A program made the position numbers and the translations under genes. A stretch of 64,000 nucleotides of DNA, taken from Diploscapter coronatus. Lineage: Eukaryota; Nematoda; Chromadorea; Rhabditida; Rhabditidae. The stretch spans positions 3,185,201-3,249,200 of the forward strand of contig OZ038422.1 in the NCBI GenBank assembly GCA_964036155.1, given 5' to 3'. The notes under the pieces are model-generated. The model ran no database searches and was not told the DNA's origin. It worked only from the letters and a program-made list of their open reading frames with translations. Below are positions 61,901 through 64,000 of this stretch, piece after piece. Position 1 is the first letter of the stretch, and every line of letters begins with the position of its first letter.

Positions 61901-62210
61901 ACTATTTGGCATGGTCTGAGAGCTTGAGGTTTCCAAGTTGCCCTTATAATATTGCACATAACTCAATGAGTGAATTCCAGATTCCAACAGCTGCGGTCCT
62001 CAATCCGTAGTTGTGAACCCGACACCCGGCGAATCACGCATCAAAACGAATTCAAGCGTTCCGCCGAGAAGCACGCGGATGAAAACTCGCTCTCTGGATG
62101 ATAATATGGTGAAGGACGAATCGCAATTAGCCCTGCTTACGGTTTCTCCCGAAAAATGCGACGGTGAAAATGAAACGATCTCGGCGAATAAGACTTTTAC
62201 TCACGTTTGA
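55984..62210 (+). CDS. Myosuppressin-receptor-related (DMSR family) neuropeptide GPCR, complete, 11 exons
   Basis: Exons 55984-56130, 57052-57140, 57188-57301, 57531-57607, 57649-57815, 58407-58487, 58530-58630, 58798-58960, 59155-59270, 61508-61635 and 61981-62210 all join in phase and encode 470 residues. The N-terminus is extracellular with NxS/T sites (NET, NSS, NVS, NGT). TM1 is about 54-77 (IPLSIFICIFGFISNIINII), TM2 about 84-107, TM3 ends at VFRYCALKYP (154-163), TM4 about 173-196, TM5 about 228-258, TM6 about 302-315, then VEFPNGLL, and TM7 about 340-366. FRY replaces the DRY of most class A receptors, as I recall for this family. Cys117 and Cys210 could form the TM3-loop 2 disulphide. 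The 100-residue tail is hydrophilic. The family binds FMRFamide- or myosuppressin-like peptides at the neuronal or muscle surface; the paralogue and ligand cannot be told from sequence. Intron 9 contains a 1.7-kb palindrome. Confidence 0.93.
58987..59119. repeat. Hairpin element in a receptor intron (pair with 19,536-19,663)
   Basis: The left arm contains ACCACACGAGACACTGAGGA and GAATAGTGTAGGAAAG; the right arm contains TACTATTTCTCCTATGTCTC and GTGTCTCATGGTCTCGCGGT. The right half matches the git-1 intron element almost word for word. It lies between exons 8 and 9, ending about 35 bp before exon 9. Confidence 0.7.
59566..59640 (+). pseudogene. tRNA A-box-like sequence (probable relic)
   Basis: TGTAGCACAGTGGTAGGATA has the form of a tRNA internal promoter A box. 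The T-arm is not recognisable and the ends do not pair well. It is probably a tRNA-derived remnant within intron 9 of the receptor gene. Confidence 0.25.
59749..61434. mobile_element. Large foldback (palindromic) element FB2 inside a receptor intron
   Basis: An inverted repeat of about 1.7 kb. The left arm (about 59,749-60,455) and right arm (about 60,752-61,434) surround a spacer of about 300 bp. Matching phrases include CGGAACAGGGGTCCG near the ends, TGCAGGATTACGGTAGCTTC and GAGAATATGAG-type inner sequence. Arm identity is visibly lower than in FB1, with many substitutions. No transposase-like frame is present. The spacer and inner arms share sequence with the centre of FB1 (ATGACGTTGGAAAAA, GAACAACTTT, TACCCTATATAC, GAGCTCTACAAGATTT), but in a different order and partly inverted. 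It lies wholly within intron 9 and leaves both splice sites intact. Confidence 0.82.
61829..61937. repeat. Hairpin MITE-like element, copy 2 (pair with 24,469-24,572)
   Basis: Ends TTTGGAAACCTCAAG at the left and TTGGAAACCTCAAGCTC reading in from the right. The interior has GTGAAATAGATGAAAG and, in reverse, CCAAATAGTGTGAGAAAAGA. It occupies the last intron of the receptor gene, about 40 bp before exon 11. Confidence 0.75.
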
Positions 62211-63594
62211 GATGTTATTTATAAGAAACATTTCTAAATGAGCTAATTTAAACGTTTTAATTCCAAACTAATGATGATGTCGGGACACTTTTATCTTGCA
62301 AATAACGAGACTCGATAATTTTTGAGACATATTTGATCATTTAATTTTAATTTCTTTAAATTTAAAACTGAATTTTATACAAGTTATTTTCTGAAATATC
62401 GACTTTCCTCATTTCGGTGTACTTGACTTACTTTGATAATTTCGAATTTTTCAACATTTTTTCGCCATTTCGTCTCACGATGCGTTACTCGTTTTATGCG
62501 ACTGGTTTTCTCGCTTTTTATGCTGTTTTTCTGCTTTTTTCACTTCAATCGGCAATTCAAATCAAATTCGGTAGAAATTTTATTTCGACTCAAAAATTCG
62601 AACATTTCTGATGATAATTTTCGCAGCAGACGGGTACAATTTTGTGATAAAATACAAATTATTTATTTCCGTTTCAAGAATTTGGTGATTCAGAATAAAG
62701 TCTGCTTACAAGAAAGTAACATTGGTTAAATTTAACTGAACGGAAATGTGAAGACAATTGAAAAATACAAAATGAAATGAAATTCGATAAAATAATGCAA
62801 AATGATGCGAAATTTTCAAGATCGACTCTATTTTTGAGTTACAAACTGCGTAATATCAAGAACCCTTGTAAGCGCGTAAGTGGTGATTGACGTTTTAAAA
62901 TTTTGTGGGATGAAAGTCGAATAATTTTTGAGTGTAATTTTACTGGCTTCAAAATTTCAAGCGTGAAAATAATGTTCAGTGTCTGATTTTATCTAAGCAT
63001 TCAAAAATTGATCGGAAATTTATGCCACTGCAGGAAACCAACATAATGCTGAATTAATCAATCAGAAACAGGAATGCAACCTGGCCGAATAGAACAATTG
63101 AAATTGGAGAAAAAAAAACTCGAAAATGGGTCGAGCTTGAAAAAGTCAAAATTCGCGTTTGATGATAAATCGAGTGGAATTGAAATTGGAACCGGCAAAT
63201 TTGAAACGAAAAATGAAATGACAAAATGGTCTACGTCAGTCTCACTCATTCTTCAATTTCTAATTCGAAGCATCTTTTCGCCTTTTTCGACCTCTCGAAA
63301 TTCAACGGTGTTTCGTTGAATTTCGCTTCTCTAAAACTCAATATTTCGAGTTTTAATTTCTCAAACATATTCTATTTTGCATGATTTGACAATATTATTC
63401 TCTCCCAATTGCATAACATTTTCTACGATTGATACTCCGAGTTTCTTCAAATCGAATAGTATTTTGTCAATATTTTCAAGTTGCTATTCTCTTGGTGATG
63501 CATGCTATTTTTCAGGCGGAAAAAGTAATTGCCGAAACTCACTCGGGACGCGGGAAGGGGCGCCGGCAATTCGATACGAGGAAACGCCGCATCG
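62211..63594. other. Spacer between the receptor and the last gene
   Basis: No gene was called. A small frame at about 62,480-62,610 begins MRYSFYATGFLAFYAV and is hydrophobic like a signal peptide, but no exon follows it in phase. A plus-strand frame at 63,074-63,319 is Lys/Glu-rich without known features. Regularly spaced A/T runs are prominent at 62,800-63,400. Confidence 0.4.
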
Positions 63595-63713
63595 ATGGTC
63601 GACACTTCGGACGCTTCCCGGTCATGGATTCAAAATAAATTCATCCTATTTTCCCTAGTTTTTCTCCATTTTTCTACAATCCCAGGAAATGCTCAACTTA
63701 TTGAAAACGAGCA
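63595..63713 (+). CDS. First coding exon of a probable secreted or membrane protein, runs off the window
   Basis: After a strong acceptor (TATTTTTCAG ending at 63,515), an exon continues to a GTAAGT donor at 63,714. The only frame open to the donor encodes, from the ATG at 63,595, a short polar start (MVDTSDASRSWIQNK), a hydrophobic segment FILFSLVFLHFSTIPGNA and then QLIENEQ. This is the form of a signal peptide after a short N-terminal extension, as in nematode ligand-gated channel subunits or other extracellular proteins. The rest of the gene lies beyond 64,000, so the family cannot be named. The frame is also open upstream of this ATG, so an earlier start cannot be excluded. Exon 2 must lie to the right of the MITE at 63,780-63,971. 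Confidence 0.5.
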
Positions 63714-63779
63714 GTAAGTTTGTTCATCGTGATTTTTTTTTTTAAAATATGTTTCAAGAAAAATTATGAATGAATGGAG

Positions 63780-63971
63780 GTATTATGGCTTGTGAGGAGG
63801 TAGATATTGCACACTCCTTGCAACTCTCCTCTCGTAGACTCAACCCCCGAGGAACAGAAAGCATCCCGAAGAGACGGAATAGATAGTAAAAAAGAAAAAA
63901 AAGGGGACATGGTTTGTGCAAAAGCAAGTTGCAGAGTATGCAGTAGATACCTCCTCATAAGCCATAATAAT
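63780..63971. repeat. MITE-like element with 40-bp terminal inverted repeats
   Basis: Left end TATTATGGCTTGTGAGGAGG and right end, reverse-complemented, TTATTATGGCTTATGAGGAG; pairing continues through GGTAGATATTGCACACTC and GGTATCTACTGCATACTC. The interior is about 110 bp, low in complexity and non-coding. A broken relative of one end lies at about 40,170. The element sits in the first intron of the gene at the right edge. Confidence 0.75.
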
Positions 63972-64000
63972 AAAGTGGCGTTCCATTCAATATTATTTGC

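Noticed and set aside
62480..62610. Short frame with a signal-peptide-like start
   Set aside because: Hydrophobic Phe/Leu-rich frames arise readily in T-rich DNA, and no in-phase exon, cleavage site or peptide motif follows.

Overview
The window is nuclear DNA of a nematode, most likely a rhabditid (Caenorhabditis-like) worm. The evidence is split genes with short introns ending in TTTCAG or TTTTAG, splice acceptors directly upstream of start codons (as used for spliced-leader trans-splicing), AT-rich intergenic DNA, and recognisable nematode neuropeptide and receptor genes. Nothing prokaryotic or viral was seen.

Layout. 1-19,000: no convincing gene. It holds a Tc1/mariner-type non-autonomous element (2,964-3,413), small hairpin elements, a purine-rich stretch, a 2-kb near-perfect palindrome (13,795-15,845) and a degenerate local repeat (16,655-17,365). 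19,082-25,488, minus strand: a complete 21-exon GIT-family Arf-GAP (git-1). 25,489-29,831: spacer with a GC-rich patch near its right end. 29,832-30,777, plus strand: a three-exon precursor of one long amidated neuropeptide (NLP-49-like). 31,000-37,900: spacer with a few exon-like fragments I cannot assign. 37,933-39,563, plus strand: a three-exon CAPA/periviscerokinin precursor (nlp-44/capa-1 type). 40,597-42,878, plus strand: a multi-exon F-box-like gene with unresolved intron phases, possibly decaying. 42,900-55,980: long gene-poor, T-rich spacer with regularly spaced short A/T runs. 55,984-62,210, plus strand: a complete 11-exon GPCR of the myosuppressin-receptor-related (DMSR) family; its ninth intron holds a second, 1.7-kb palindrome. 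63,595 onward, plus strand: first coding exon of a probable secreted or membrane protein running off the window.

Biology. Three of the six genes are neuropeptide signalling parts: two precursors and one peptide receptor. No operon is evident and there is no reason to think the two precursors supply the DMSR receptor. GIT is a cytoskeletal scaffold unrelated to them.

The most unusual content is repetitive. Two long palindromes have different outer arms but share a rearranged, partly inverted core. More than a dozen 80-190 bp hairpin elements, most with unrelated arms, carry variants of a GAAATAGTRTGRGAAA core (reverse strand ACTATTTC). Many lie inside introns close to exons. Exon coordinates were read by hand from splice signals, phase and family resemblance; single boundaries could be off.
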